This document shows positions 29,742 through 40,777 of a DNA stretch of 64,000 nt, piece after piece. The stretch is from Photobacterium arenosum (GTDB lineage: Bacteria; Pseudomonadota; Gammaproteobacteria; Enterobacterales; Vibrionaceae). Each line of letters starts with the position of its first letter. The first letter of the stretch is position 1. The position numbers were made by a program, and so were the translations under genes. The stretch covers positions 248,001 through 312,000 of the forward strand of contig NZ_JACYTP010000003.1 in the NCBI RefSeq assembly GCF_014841115.1. The letters are read 5' to 3'. The notes under the pieces are model-generated. The model was not told the DNA's origin, did no database searches, and saw only the letters and a list, made by a program, of their open reading frames with translations.

Positions 29742-31643
29742 ATGTCAACGACAGCCACTGCCCGGCACGGGCAAAAGCTTGCAGATATGCTGATGAAAAT
29801 AGCCGCTATAGCGGCTATCGTTTTGTCTGCCTTTCAGATTTGGCAAGGGGTGACGGCAGAATTAGCGGCGCCTGTTTTTCGTCCGGTACACTTAAGCTGG
29901 ATTCTGGTATTAGTGTTTCTCACTCAGCCATTAATCAAACAGAGCCATTCTCTTCCACTATATCTGGCGGCACGTAGTGTCGATTTTGTGTTGTCGGCTG
30001 CCACCATCTGGGCGACCTGGCACATTGTTCAGTTTGATTATGACGATATCAGTTTTTTACTGGATGGGCTGAAAGGGGCAGATCAACTGGCTGGGTTGAT
30101 CACTATCGTTGCCTTACTGGAAGCGACCCGGCGTTCTGTCGGCATGGTAATGGTGGTGATTGCGGCGGTCTTTATCACTTATGCGCTGTTTGGTGATGCC
30201 TTGCCTTCTGGCATCGCCAGCAAAGGGTTCGAGTTGGAAGAGCTGATTCGATTCCATATTTTTTCCACCAACGGGGTATACGGCGCGCCTTTAGCGATTG
30301 CGGCAGGGGTAGTGTTTATTTTCGTGCTGTTTGGTGCGTTTCTGCAGGTGACCGGTGCCGGGCAATTTTTTATCGATATTGCCTTTGCTGTTGCCGGTAA
30401 ATACCGCGGTGGTCCGGCAAAAGCCAGTGTGATCGCGTCGGCGGCGCTAGGCTCTATTTCTGGCTCTGCCATCGCCAATACGGTGACAACCGGGTCGTTA
30501 ACGATCCCTATGATGAAAAAGCTGGGCTACAAACCCGAGCAAGCTGCCGGCATTGAAGCCGCTGCATCCACTGGGGGGCAGATTATGCCGCCTGTTATGG
30601 GGGCGGGTGCGTTTGTTATGGCGCAGTTTACGGGGATTCCATATAGCGAAATATTGCTGGTATCGATCGCACCTGCGATTTTGTACTTTGCCTGCACGTT
30701 GCTTTATGTTCACCTGATGGCCTGCAAGCTGGGGCTGGAAGGGATGGATGTCAAAGCAGGTGTGCGTGAAGTGCTGAATAAAGGCTGGCACTTTCTCGCG
30801 CCATTGATTCTGGTCACTGCGCTGCTGATGATGAGTTACTCGCCGGTGCTGGTCGGGATTGCGGGATGTGTCGCTATTCTTGTTTCCGCCTTGTGTCGCC
30901 GTTCGAGCCGTGTCAGCCTGAGTCAGGTACTGGAAGGCATGAAAGAGGGGGCATTGATGGCCCTGCCGATTTCCGTGGCCTGTGCAACGGCCGGTATTGT
31001 TGTTGGCGTTGTCGGACAAACCGGTATTGGCCTGCAGTTCACCCAGTTCCTGCTGGCGCTGTCCGGTGGTCACTTATGGTCGGCACTCCTTCTGATAGCA
31101 CTGGCGGCGGTGGTGCTGGGCATGGGCTTGCCTGTAACAGCCGCGTACATAGTGCTGTCCGTTATGGCGGTACCGGCGCTGAATGATTTCGGCTTGCCTA
31201 TTCTGACTGCCCACATGATTGTATTCTGGCTGTCGCAAACTTCTAATGTCACGCCACCTATCGCTCTGGCGGCCTTTGCCGGTGCCGGTATTGCGAATGC
31301 ATCGCCGATGCGATCTGCGGTGCAGGCGTTTAAACTGGCTCAGGGCTTTTTCCTGATCCCTGCTATGATGGCATTCTCCGGGCTCATACTGGGTGACGGG
31401 GAGACGCTGCATTTTGTGATTGGCATTGCGACAACGGCAGGGCTGATTATTGCATTTGCGGGTGGTATTGAGGGACGTTTGATTAACCCGCTCAATAAGC
31501 CGTTCAGAGTGATACTGCTGGCATTGGCACTGATGATGCTGTTTATGGATGACTCGGTCAGGTTAGCTGCGTTAGTTGCTGTTATCGGGATAGTCGTGGT
31601 AAACACCAAGTTAGGCCGGAAGAAGGTGGAAATGACCCACTGA
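29742..31643 (+). CDS. TRAP transporter permease, fused 4TM/12TM
   Basis: 633 residues with about 16 to 18 hydrophobic segments: the small (DctQ-like) and large (DctM-like) subunits fused, as is usual with TAXI receptors. Motifs: GSISGSAIANTVTTGSLTIPMMKKLGYKPEQAAGIEAAASTGGQIMPPVMGAGAF, VLGMGLPVTAAYIVLSV and FWLSQTSNVTPPIALAAFAGAGIA. It is a sodium-driven symporter by family. GGAG lies 7 bases before the ATG. Confidence 0.94.
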   Translation: MSTTATARHGQKLADMLMKIAAIAAIVLSAFQIWQGVTAELAAPVFRPVHLSWILVLVFLTQPLIKQSHSLPLYLAARSVDFVLSAATIWATWHIVQFDYDDISFLLDGLKGADQLAGLITIVALLEATRRSVGMVMVVIAAVFITYALFGDALPSGIASKGFELEELIRFHIFSTNGVYGAPLAIAAGVVFIFVLFGAFLQVTGAGQFFIDIAFAVAGKYRGGPAKASVIASAALGSISGSAIANTVTTGSLTIPMMKKLGYKPEQAAGIEAAASTGGQIMPPVMGAGAFVMAQFTGIPYSEILLVSIAPAILYFACTLLYVHLMACKLGLEGMDVKAGVREVLNKGWHFLAPLILVTALLMMSYSPVLVGIAGCVAILVSALCRRSSRVSLSQVLEGMKEGALMALPISVACATAGIVVGVVGQTGIGLQFTQFLLALSGGHLWSALLLIALAAVVLGMGLPVTAAYIVLSVMAVPALNDFGLPILTAHMIVFWLSQTSNVTPPIALAAFAGAGIANASPMRSAVQAFKLAQGFFLIPAMMAFSGLILGDGETLHFVIGIATTAGLIIAFAGGIEGRLINPLNKPFRVILLALALMMLFMDDSVRLAALVAVIGIVVVNTKLGRKKVEMTH

Positions 31644-31667
31644 CGCTTGTTTCCAGCCCGTGTAATC

Positions 31668-31692
31668 AGCCGGGCAGAAGTGGCTGCCCGGC
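31668..31692. terminator. Hairpin between convergent genes
   Basis: GCCGGGCAG and CTGCCCGGC pair around a 7-base loop (AAGTGG plus one). It lies between the TRAP permease and the minus-strand YecA-like gene and may serve both. No long T-run on either side. Confidence 0.65.
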
Positions 31693-31700
31693 GGTTGGTA

Positions 31701-32276
31701 TTACTGGTTTTCGGTAAGCTGTTGTGCGCGCTGAGTCAGGCCGCACAGCATGGGAGGGATGGCTTTGAATACTTCTTCAAATTGTGCCAGACCTTCAGCG
31801 CCTTGCTCAGATAAGGCGGCCATTGCACTTTCCGGATCATACAGCAGGCTGACAGAAAGCAGCACGCCACCCAGCAGGGCATTGTCCTGGCTGTTTTCCG
31901 GCATGATGGTTTCCCAGTCATCCCGGGCCAATTGCCAGCCCTGTAATACGCCTTCGGCAAATTCACGGGTGGCTGGCGTGACTAATTCTTTGTCATCCAA
32001 ATCGCAGCCTTCCGGCCATTCCCAGCTATTGGACAACAAAGCCTGGCGCGCTTCGTTCCATATCTGAACGATGGCGTTGGCATAGTTTTCCAACTCTTCA
32101 TGGCTGGTAAATGGCGAGGTTTCATCACCACCCCACAGGTAGGCCAGCCATTCAGCCGGATCCAGTAAATGAGGGGCCGCCGCCATTGCCGTTACAAAGC
32201 CACGGGTTTGATGTTCAGACAGCAAATGCTGACTAAGTTCAGGGTCTTGCAAAATTGCCGAAAGTTGCGCAGACAT
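31701..32276 (-). CDS. YecA/UPF0149-family protein
   Basis: 191 residues from the ATG at 32276; ten further codons upstream look unconserved. The AMAAAPHLLDPAEWLAYLWGGDE motif matches YecA (LxGxxxAxxxxPxxxxPxxWLxxxWGG). The C-terminal zinc-binding SEC-C tail of E. coli YecA is absent, so the length is nearer YgfB. The protein is acidic and mostly helical. Role unknown. Confidence 0.8.
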   Translation of the reverse strand: MSAQLSAILQDPELSQHLLSEHQTRGFVTAMAAAPHLLDPAEWLAYLWGGDETSPFTSHEELENYANAIVQIWNEARQALLSNSWEWPEGCDLDDKELVTPATREFAEGVLQGWQLARDDWETIMPENSQDNALLGGVLLSVSLLYDPESAMAALSEQGAEGLAQFEEVFKAIPPMLCGLTQRAQQLTENQ

Positions 32277-32456
32277 TATCAGTTTCTCTTTTAAATGGGC
32301 AGGCACGCTGTTCCAGCGCCTGGGAGCAGAATAACGGTATTGTAGCAGGCAGAGTCAGAAGACATAGCCTTGTAACGGGGAAACATGAAAAAAGGGGAGT
32401 GTGAGCCTGACAATGCTGCAAAAGTATCCACTTGATTGATAATGTGGTGATTTGGG

Positions 32457-32485
32457 TTGACCTCAGTCGGGGGCAACACTATAGT
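32457..32485 (+). promoter_or_regulatory. Promoter of tRNA-Ser (first copy)
   Basis: TTGACC, 17-base spacer, TATAGT, followed by the GC-rich stretch ACGCCCCG expected of a stringently controlled stable-RNA promoter; the tRNA begins 38 bases later. Confidence 0.8.
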
Positions 32486-32523
32486 TACGCCCCGTTACTG
32501 AGTAAGCGCAGTGACCAAAATTA

Positions 32524-32611
32524 GGTGAGGTGTCCGAGTGGCTGAAGGAGCACGCCTGGAAAGTGTGTATACGGCAACGTATCGAGGGTTCGAATCCCTC
32601 CCTCACCGCCA
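32524..32611 (+). tRNA. tRNA-Ser(GGA), copy 1
   Basis: 88 bases including encoded CCA. Acceptor GGTGAGG pairs with CCTCACC; discriminator G; anticodon GGA at 32558-32560 (reads UCC/UCU); long variable arm (GTGTATACGGCAACGTATC region) as in class II tRNA; T-arm GAGGGTTCGAATCCCTC. Identical to the copy at 39804. Confidence 0.97.
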
Positions 32612-32618
32612 CATTCAG

Positions 32619-32651
32619 AAAAGACCCGTTGAGAAATCAGCGGGTCTTTTT
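32619..32651 (+). terminator. Terminator of tRNA-Ser copy 1
   Basis: AAAAGACCCG pairs with CGGGTCTTTT around a 12-base loop. Confidence 0.85.
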
Positions 32652-33233
32652 GTATTTAACGACTCTGAGTTGTATCAAATGGCCTATAAGCCAGAAAATT
32701 AAAACTGACCTTCATTATTTCATTTCTGACTCAGTCTTTATTCATGAATCGTTATTTATTTTGTATTGAAAATTTAAAATAGCGTCGTTAATGCTAGATG
32801 ACAGCGAACTGGTTTATTCACGAAATACTCATTTCTAATTTGGCCGTTAAGCGCTTTTATCAGCCGAAAATATTTGCGAGACACTATTCATTTTATGTTC
32901 ATTCGTTACATTAAATATCAAACCCTCATTATATTTGTAAATTAGCAAGAACTAATTTGTAAATTTTCATATACAATCCGTGGTGATTCAACGTGTTGAT
33001 TTTACTTGACATTAGAGTAATAGCTCTTATTTATTGTTTTAATTGTTATTAAAATGTTAACTTTTATGTACGTTTCATTATCGGTTTTTTGTTCGTTATG
33101 TTTGCAAAGTATTGAAATGCTGAGCCAAAGTTGAATCGCTTTCTTGAAAAGCATACATATGTGTAACGGAGCTGAAACAAGAAGTTCTCAGAAGTTAGGC
33201 GATAAAACATTTGCAGTATGAATGGTTTGTTGG
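32652..33233. other. AT-rich spacer upstream of the protease gene
   Basis: About 580 bases with no supported gene. It is markedly AT-rich and full of short T- and A-runs, as in H-NS-bound upstream regions of regulated exoenzyme genes. No recognisable operator was identified. Confidence 0.5.
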
Positions 33234-33262
33234 TTGGGATGCGCAGGACAGCTCACTATAAT
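33234..33262 (+). promoter_or_regulatory. Candidate promoter of the vibriolysin-like gene
   Basis: TTGGGA, 17-base spacer, TATAAT. If used, the transcript begins only about 8 bases before the ATG at 33278, so the ribosome site AGGA would be at the very 5' end. Confidence 0.4.
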
Positions 33263-33274
33263 CTCTAGGAATGA

Positions 33275-35110
<1,836 letters not shown>

Positions 35111-35134
35111 GCCGTTTTTAACGTTATGAACCAG

Positions 35135-35159
35135 AAGGGAGCCTTGTGCTCCCTTTTTT
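35135..35159 (+). terminator. Terminator of the protease gene
   Basis: AAGGGAGC and GCTCCCTT pair around CTTGT, followed by TTTT. Confidence 0.9.
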
Positions 35160-35781
35160 CTTTGCTGAGCGCTTGGTCATGATATGTAATTAAATTTCAC
35201 TTATGTAGTTATATCTCTTTTGTGTGCCTGTATCCCCGCGATAAAAACCTGCAGTTTTATCTTCATTTGGCATGATCTTCAGTCATGACTCAGTAAAGTG
35301 CACCTTATGCATACGATTTTTGGCAATCTTAACAGTGTTAATTGCAGGCTAGATGAGGTAGCCGAGCTTGTTCTATCATAAGTTTATGAAAAAAATATAA
35401 AAATAGCACAGGCAAAATGAAGCGAAACTTGGGGTGGGGTTTCATGTAAATAAACCGGATCTTGGCGATAAGCTGCGTTTATCAACTGACAAACTGAGCT
35501 TTCCGACCATTTTTGTGCCGTGAAACATGCGAAAAAACCGAATAACAGAAGGCAAGAAATACCTGAGTAGCACGTCAGTAGTGCGCAACTAGCTAAATAT
35601 GCGGCTTTGATTACGATTATTGGTTGTAAATAGACAACATTAATATTAATACAGTGAGATATTTCACTGAAAAGTTGATTTAATATGACAAATGACTGGC
35701 TATGTGCGTTGATTCTGGTCATATAGTCTTTTTGAATTACCCATATTGGCTTTTATCTCTGGTTAATGGTTCGGAGCGGCA
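35160..35781. other. Spacer upstream of alaE
   Basis: About 620 bases. A minus-strand frame of 112 codons (35384-35722) exists, but its translation has no signal, motif or ribosome site that I can defend, and it is AT-rich. I see no other gene. Confidence 0.5.
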
Positions 35782-36225
35782 GTGAAAGAACAATTTAATG
35801 TGCGCAATGCGGCAGCAGACACTTTTGCAATGGTGGTGTTCTGCTTTATCACGGGCATGATGATCGAAGTGTTTATCTCAGGGATGACCTTCCAGCAGTC
35901 GCTGGCTTCCCGAACATTGTCAATTCCGGTTAACATTGCTATTGCCTGGCCTTACGGCGTCTTTCGCGACTGGATGATCCGTCAGGGCGCAAAATTGAGC
36001 CCGTTGGGCCGGATGAAATTCGTCTCCGATATGCTGGCTTACGTGCTATTCCAGTCGCCTGTTTATGCCGCTATCCTTTGGTTTGTGGGGGCCGAGCCTG
36101 AGCAAATCATGACAGCGGTTGCAACTAATGCGCTGGTAAGCGGTGTACTGGGTGGCGTCTATGGCCAATTTCTTGAAGTTTGCCGTCGTATGTTCAGAGT
36201 ACCGGGTTACTACCAGCAGGCTTAA
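35782..36225 (+). CDS. alaE: L-alanine exporter AlaE
   Basis: 147 residues with a GTG start (GGAG seven bases upstream). Four hydrophobic segments; family motifs [39 protein letters not shown] and [19 protein letters not shown] match AlaE. It is an inner-membrane proton-driven exporter that protects from excess alanine. Terminator at 36254. Confidence 0.92.
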   Translation: MKEQFNVRNAAADTFAMVVFCFITGMMIEVFISGMTFQQSLASRTLSIPVNIAIAWPYGVFRDWMIRQGAKLSPLGRMKFVSDMLAYVLFQSPVYAAILWFVGAEPEQIMTAVATNALVSGVLGGVYGQFLEVCRRMFRVPGYYQQA

Positions 36226-36253
36226 CACAGCGAGTTAAAACGTCTTTCCTGAG

Positions 36254-36278
36254 AGGCAGTCCAACGGACTGCCTTTTT
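36254..36278 (+). terminator. Terminator of alaE
   Basis: AGGCAGTCC pairs with GGACTGCCT around AAC, followed by TTTT. It lies between convergent genes. Confidence 0.9.
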
Positions 36279-36289
36279 CGTTGCTGCCG

Positions 36290-39200
36290 CTAGCGGCTCA
36301 AAGGGTGACGTTGCTGCTTCTTGATGGCAATTTCAAGTTGAGGGTGCGCAATACTGATATCGTGTGCCAGGAACTTACGTTTAATCCGGCTGTGGAGATC
36401 ATGGGTCAGACTGAGCCGGTGGCCGGTTTCTGCTGCATAGGCCCGCACTTCAAAATTTTGTGCGTCTGCAGTAATACTCAGAAAAAACACCTCGGGTTCA
36501 GGATTGTCCAGCACCAGTTCGCATTCATCTGCCGCCTCAAATAACAGCCGGGTCACCAATTCAGTATCAGCCAGATATTTCACACTGATAGCTATGGTTA
36601 CCCGGGTGATGGAATCCGATAACGACCAGTTGACAAACTGCTCTGTCACAAAGGCTTTGTTCGGCACGATGACTTCTTTTCTGTCCCAGTCGACAATGGT
36701 GGTTGCCCGTGTATTAATTTTTGCCACAATCCCGGTAAGATCGCGAATGGTGACCGTATCGCCAATGCGGATAGGCTTCTCAAACAGAACGATCAAACCT
36801 GAGATAAAATTGGCGAAAATCTCCTGCAGACCAAAACCCAGGCCGACCCCCAGCGCTGCAATCAGCCATTGCATTTTCGACCATTCAAAACCTATCAATG
36901 CCGAACCAATAATGATGCCAAAGAAAATGGCCATATAGCGGGTCAGGGAAGTAATCGCATAGCCGGTTCCCGGACTCAGGCTGATGTGTTGCAGCACCAG
37001 CAGCTCCATTGCCCCGGGTAAATCACGGGCCAGAATGGCAGTCAGCCAGAGCGCCAGAATGGCGAGCAGCACACTTTTCAGCGTGATATGGCTGAGTTGT
37101 TCTATCCCGTCGATATTGGCATTGACGTCCCAGAGTGTAATGTCTTCAAGGAAGCTGGTGGCCTGGTATAAATCTGACGACAAGAGCGCCAGAATAAACA
37201 GGTAAATCAGCAGCAACAGTGAGCGTAAAAGCCGCAGTGACTGCGCACTGATGACATCCAGATCGACTTCTGGTTCTTCAATTTCAATATGCAGTTCACT
37301 GCTTGCTGGTTCCTCTTTGCCTTCAAGTAATTCAGCTCTTCGCTGCGCCAGTATTTCCTGACGTTTTGCTTTGGCACGTTCGAAAGCCAGCCTGCGTCGC
37401 TGAATCAGCATAAGGCGTTTGATCAGGTAATACACCAAGAGGGTAAACACGCCCAGCACTGCAGCATATTCGAGTTTGGACATCAGTTTTTGCGCTGAAC
37501 CCAGATAGCCCAGCAGTGCAAAATAGTTAAGCGCTTGCGGTAATAAAATCAGCAGCCACCAGAATAAGTGATGGCTGAGATGCAAATGGCCTTGAGGTAG
37601 GTCCCGGTAGGTCATAGGAATACGCTCATTGGCCATTTTCCACATAAAGTAACTGACGGCTATGTTGCTGATGATAAAAGCAAGTCGTCCTAGTGTGGCG
37701 TTCACATCAATATCGTTGTAGAAGAAGGCAAAGTTTTGGATCACCATCATAGGGAGGTAAATCCAGAGCAATCGGCGATAGTGGCCGAAGCAGCGCATGA
37801 CCAGATTGGGCTGCCAGTCAAAATGTTTGATGAGCAGGCCGTCCGGCCGTACCAGCTCCCTCATGAAACAGTACATGACCAGAGGCAATGGCAGTGCGAG
37901 GGCTTGGCCTAAGTGATGGATGAAAGGCAGTTGCCAAAGCGCGCTTAACAGGGCGCCAACGACGGCGACCACCAGTGGTGCCGGCCAGGCAAACAAGCCA
38001 GAGCAGATGACATTGATCGTGCTGAAGCTGAACCTGTCTTTGGTGACTTTACCTATATACTGACTGGTTTCTTTTAAATATTGCTTCCAGCGTGCGCGGC
38101 TCCAGCTGAGAGCAATAATCAGCAGTGCGACAATGATCAGACAGAAAGCCAGTAGCACAGGATCGGCAACCAAAGGGACTTTGAGTAAGCCCAGCCAGTG
38201 CGACGGTGAAAAAAACCACTGCAATTTTTCCAGTGTGTCGGTCGCTAATTTGATACTGAAAGCGTTGCTGTCCGGCGCCAGAAACAGCAAGCGTGCCGCT
38301 CTGTTTTTCAGGTTATTCAGTGATGAATCCAGTTTGTCATAGGCGACTTTCAAGGTTGCTTGCTGATAAATCAGGATGTCGCTGCTGTCTATCAGCTTTT
38401 CTAACAAAGACAGGTTGTTCTGAACGAGTTCGGATTGCAGTGCTTGCTGATCTTCGGACAGATTTTTTTCTGGCGCAGACTTTGCGCTTTCGGTCAGATC
38501 TTCAAACCGTTGCTGGTATTCATACTTACGGATCTGATTTTGAGCGATGTTATTGTCGAGCTCTGACATATCCGGCGGATCTGGCAGTCTCTTGAGCCGC
38601 GTACGCATGTTTTCACTGAAAGCAGGGCTGAGGGACAACCACTCGGCCATGTTATTCAGATCCTCTGCCGTTTTTGCCACTTGTTCTGATTGCTGATCGG
38701 TTTTTTCCTGTTGCAACTGAACCTGATCCAGTTGATCTGACAACGAGGACAACACACGGGCATAGCGCCGGTTTTCTTCACTGAGCTGTTTCAGTTCAGG
38801 GGGAAGATCGACCAGCTCTTGTACCAGCTCATCGGTATCGACGGCAGACTGTTCGGCATCGGTTCTGAGTAGCCGGTTCAGCATCAATTGCAGATTGTTA
38901 CGATAAGCTTGTCTGGCCTCTATTTCTACATTGACCAGCTGGAGCTTTTGCTTGCTGAGCGTGCGGCGATTATCACCCGTCAACTGTTCGGCTTCGAGGG
39001 CAGACAACTGGTTGTCATAAAACTCATACTCAATGTTATGAACCAGCAACAGCGGGTTATCACGATCTCTTTCCGCCTGCTTGCGGGCTTTATCTGCATT
39101 ATCTATCTGTTGGCGCAGTTGTTCGACCCGTTTTGGAAACGCATCAATACTGCGTTCTATGTCTTCAATCTCGTTGCGATAGTTATGTCGCTGTAACTCA

Positions 39201-39604
39201 AGCTGCTCTAACTTGTTGTCCTGTTCAGCTATCTCAAGGGTAAGCTGATCCTGGCTCCATTGGCTAAAGTCTGGAAAGTTTGAGGCATTAAAGTCACTGA
39301 TTTGAGTTTTTATGGTTTCCGTTTGCTCATTGAAGTTATCCAGCAACTGCTGGTTCTTTTCGATTTGCGTTTTATAGGTTTGCGTTTTTTGCAGCTGATC
39401 CTGAGCCTGAAGTAGTTTCTCCAGTAATTTTTCATTCTCAGGCGTTGTCTCCAGCTCGTTAGCCAACGCAATCTGTTTGTCCAGTGCTTTACTGTAATCG
39501 GACGTTTGCTGGGTGGTGGCGGAATTTGACTCTTCACTGGCGTAGCAGGGAAAGACGGTGATCAATAAGACTAACGAGAGTACGAATACGGTGAGATTAC
39601 GCAT
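36290..39604 (-). CDS. Large mechanosensitive channel of the MscK/MscM type
   Basis: 1104 residues, the length of E. coli MscK and MscM. Signal peptide 1-22; a long periplasmic coiled-coil region (about 30-470, Gln/Glu/Leu-rich); about eleven membrane segments (roughly 480-925); then the MscS core with the pore and beta domain: LGFGLQEIFANFISGLIVLFEKPIRIGDTVTI and DWDRKEVIVPNKAFVTEQFVNWS. It should open under membrane tension on osmotic downshock. Which of the two paralogues it equals is not clear. Weak ribosome site; single-gene unit convergent with alaE. Confidence 0.93.
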   Translation of the reverse strand: MRNLTVFVLSLVLLITVFPCYASEESNSATTQQTSDYSKALDKQIALANELETTPENEKLLEKLLQAQDQLQKTQTYKTQIEKNQQLLDNFNEQTETIKTQISDFNASNFPDFSQWSQDQLTLEIAEQDNKLEQLELQRHNYRNEIEDIERSIDAFPKRVEQLRQQIDNADKARKQAERDRDNPLLLVHNIEYEFYDNQLSALEAEQLTGDNRRTLSKQKLQLVNVEIEARQAYRNNLQLMLNRLLRTDAEQSAVDTDELVQELVDLPPELKQLSEENRRYARVLSSLSDQLDQVQLQQEKTDQQSEQVAKTAEDLNNMAEWLSLSPAFSENMRTRLKRLPDPPDMSELDNNIAQNQIRKYEYQQRFEDLTESAKSAPEKNLSEDQQALQSELVQNNLSLLEKLIDSSDILIYQQATLKVAYDKLDSSLNNLKNRAARLLFLAPDSNAFSIKLATDTLEKLQWFFSPSHWLGLLKVPLVADPVLLAFCLIIVALLIIALSWSRARWKQYLKETSQYIGKVTKDRFSFSTINVICSGLFAWPAPLVVAVVGALLSALWQLPFIHHLGQALALPLPLVMYCFMRELVRPDGLLIKHFDWQPNLVMRCFGHYRRLLWIYLPMMVIQNFAFFYNDIDVNATLGRLAFIISNIAVSYFMWKMANERIPMTYRDLPQGHLHLSHHLFWWLLILLPQALNYFALLGYLGSAQKLMSKLEYAAVLGVFTLLVYYLIKRLMLIQRRRLAFERAKAKRQEILAQRRAELLEGKEEPASSELHIEIEEPEVDLDVISAQSLRLLRSLLLLIYLFILALLSSDLYQATSFLEDITLWDVNANIDGIEQLSHITLKSVLLAILALWLTAILARDLPGAMELLVLQHISLSPGTGYAITSLTRYMAIFFGIIIGSALIGFEWSKMQWLIAALGVGLGFGLQEIFANFISGLIVLFEKPIRIGDTVTIRDLTGIVAKINTRATTIVDWDRKEVIVPNKAFVTEQFVNWSLSDSITRVTIAISVKYLADTELVTRLLFEAADECELVLDNPEPEVFFLSITADAQNFEVRAYAAETGHRLSLTHDLHSRIKRKFLAHDISIAHPQLEIAIKKQQRHPLSR

Positions 39605-39738
39605 AGTGAAGTGGTGAGACTCAAATAAGAATTATCTTACAAGTGTAGAAATAAGCGTGTGTTAGGCCTAAGAAAAAACCGATTTGATCTTTTGATCATC
39701 GCTTACGATAAGAAAGTACAACTAATTGGGAAAAAACC

Positions 39739-39767
39739 TTGACCCGATTAGCACAAGTCAGTAAATT
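39739..39767 (+). promoter_or_regulatory. Promoter of the tRNA-Ser pair
   Basis: TTGACC, 17-base spacer, TAAATT, then a GC-rich discriminator (AGCCGCCG), 36 bases before the first tRNA. The layout is the same as for copy 1 at 32457. Confidence 0.8.
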
Positions 39768-39803
39768 AGCCGCCGTCGACGCGACAGGTGTTGGCAACAA
39801 TTT

Positions 39804-39891
39804 GGTGAGGTGTCCGAGTGGCTGAAGGAGCACGCCTGGAAAGTGTGTATACGGCAACGTATCGAGGGTTCGAATCCCTCCCTCACCGCCA
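39804..39891 (+). tRNA. tRNA-Ser(GGA), copy 2
   Basis: 88 bases, identical to the gene at 32524 over its full length plus seven bases beyond CCA; anticodon GGA at 39838-39840. It is followed after six bases by tRNA-Ser(TGA). Confidence 0.97.
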
Positions 39892-39897
39892 CATTCA

Positions 39898-39988
39898 GGA
39901 GAGATGGCTGAGTGGTTGAAAGCACCGGTCTTGAAAACCGGCATACGTTAATAGCGTATCTAGGGTTCAAATCCCTATCTCTCCGCCA
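39898..39988 (+). tRNA. tRNA-Ser(TGA)
   Basis: 91 bases including CCA. Acceptor GGAGAGA pairs with TCTCTCC; anticodon TGA at 39932-39934 in the loop CTTGAAA; class II variable arm; T-arm TAGGGTTCAAATCCCTA. U34 would be a CmoA/CmoB target, both encoded in this window. Confidence 0.97.
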
Positions 39989-39994
39989 CATTCG

Positions 39995-40037
39995 AAAGCC
40001 CCGTCATCAGACGGGGACGCCTAGTCGGGGCTTTTTT
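39995..40037 (+). terminator. Terminator of the tRNA-Ser pair
   Basis: AAAGCCCCG pairs with CGGGGCTTT and a T-run follows. An internal alternative stem (CCCCGTC / GACGGGG, loop ATCA) competes for the same left arm. Confidence 0.8.
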
Positions 40038-40062
40038 TATTGGGTTTAAGATGATGTTTCCC

Positions 40063-40111
40063 GGGATTTGAAAATCCCTCTATACCTTGTTCTGGCTCCG
40101 CCACATTCGAA
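40063..40111 (+). repeat. tRNA-Ser 3'-end remnant
   Basis: A T-arm-like stem (GGGAT...ATCCC, 40063-40078) is followed by CTCCGCCACATTCGAA (40096-40111), a 16-base exact copy of the end of tRNA-Ser(TGA) and its flank at 39981-39996. The rest of a tRNA cannot be folded. It has its own terminator and borders the AT-rich curli block, so it may be a decayed tRNA gene or an old integration scar. Confidence 0.45.
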
Positions 40112-40112
40112 G

Positions 40113-40140
40113 AAACCGCTGAAGCATCAGCGGTTTTTTT
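40113..40140 (+). terminator. Terminator after the tRNA remnant
   Basis: AAACCGCTGA pairs perfectly with TCAGCGGTTT around AGCA, then a T-run. Confidence 0.88.
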
Positions 40141-40243
40141 TTGCCTGAACCTTGGCAGGATGAGATAGGGTGAAGAAGCCTAGAAGGGGGCGGACGGCCA
40201 GTCTCAGCCGAGCGGAGCGAGACCAAGTTGCCCTTCAGGCAAA
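40140..40243. repeat. 104-base element with 10-base terminal inverted repeats
   Basis: TTTGCCTGAA at 40140-40149 and TTCAGGCAAA at 40234-40243 are perfect inverted repeats. Inside, GTCTC...GAGAC (40201-40223) forms a second stem. The GC content is higher than in the AT-rich sequence just downstream. It may be a structured RNA or a small inverted-repeat element. Confidence 0.4.
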
Positions 40244-40777
40244 CCCATATTTAGTCTGATGTATATCAGGCCGCTAGGCCTGTTGAAATACCGCGACACC
40301 CCATCCGGATTTCTTTCGCATCCATCATCCTGCATATTCAATATAGGCATCAATCAGCTTAACTCTGCAGCCATATACTCTCTGATGAATATTGAACCGA
40401 ATTATCTCAGAATAAACCTGCCTAGAAAGACAAACGTAAAAAATATTGACACATGATTTTATGGTAACAATGTTTATGTGTAGAAAGCCTTCATCAACTA
40501 TCTAATTTAACTGAATAATTGAAATTTAATACTTAAGTTTACTACCAAACTAAACTTCCAGTGCTAAAAATAAAAAGGTGATTTTTTATATAATTTTATT
40601 GAGCTTCATAAGACAAATAAGTATTAAGGTTAAAATGTAAGACCAAATGTAACTCTATGTTTTTAAATGATTAACTTTAAATGACTTCACGATAACTTTA
40701 TTATTTGTCATTTTTTTTACGTGAACTAAAGTTAACTTTATTAAAACGCTAATATAATAATGAAAGGACGAGTAGGA
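40244..40777 (+). promoter_or_regulatory. AT-rich csgD upstream region with repeated TAACTTTA boxes
   Basis: About 530 bases without a supported gene. Three copies of TAACTTTA lie at 40672, 40693 and 40733, 21 and 40 bases apart, close to whole helical turns, and the last is half of a perfect palindrome TAAAGTTAACTTTA (40727-40740). They sit 40-110 bases before the csgD start, where an activator or autoregulator would bind. A TTGACA is present at 40446 without a good partner. Confidence 0.45.

Noticed and set aside
32530-32769. ORFs running across the tRNA-Ser genes (also 39696-39991 minus strand)
   Set aside because: They are frames through tRNA sequence and its flank, not genes.
35384-35722. 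Minus-strand ORF of 112 codons between the protease gene and alaE
   Set aside because: No ribosome site, no recognisable motif, AT-rich composition and an implausible Cys/Phe-rich tail.
40259-40456. Small plus-strand ORF upstream of csgD
   Set aside because: No ribosome site and no protein-like composition; better read as regulatory or spacer DNA.
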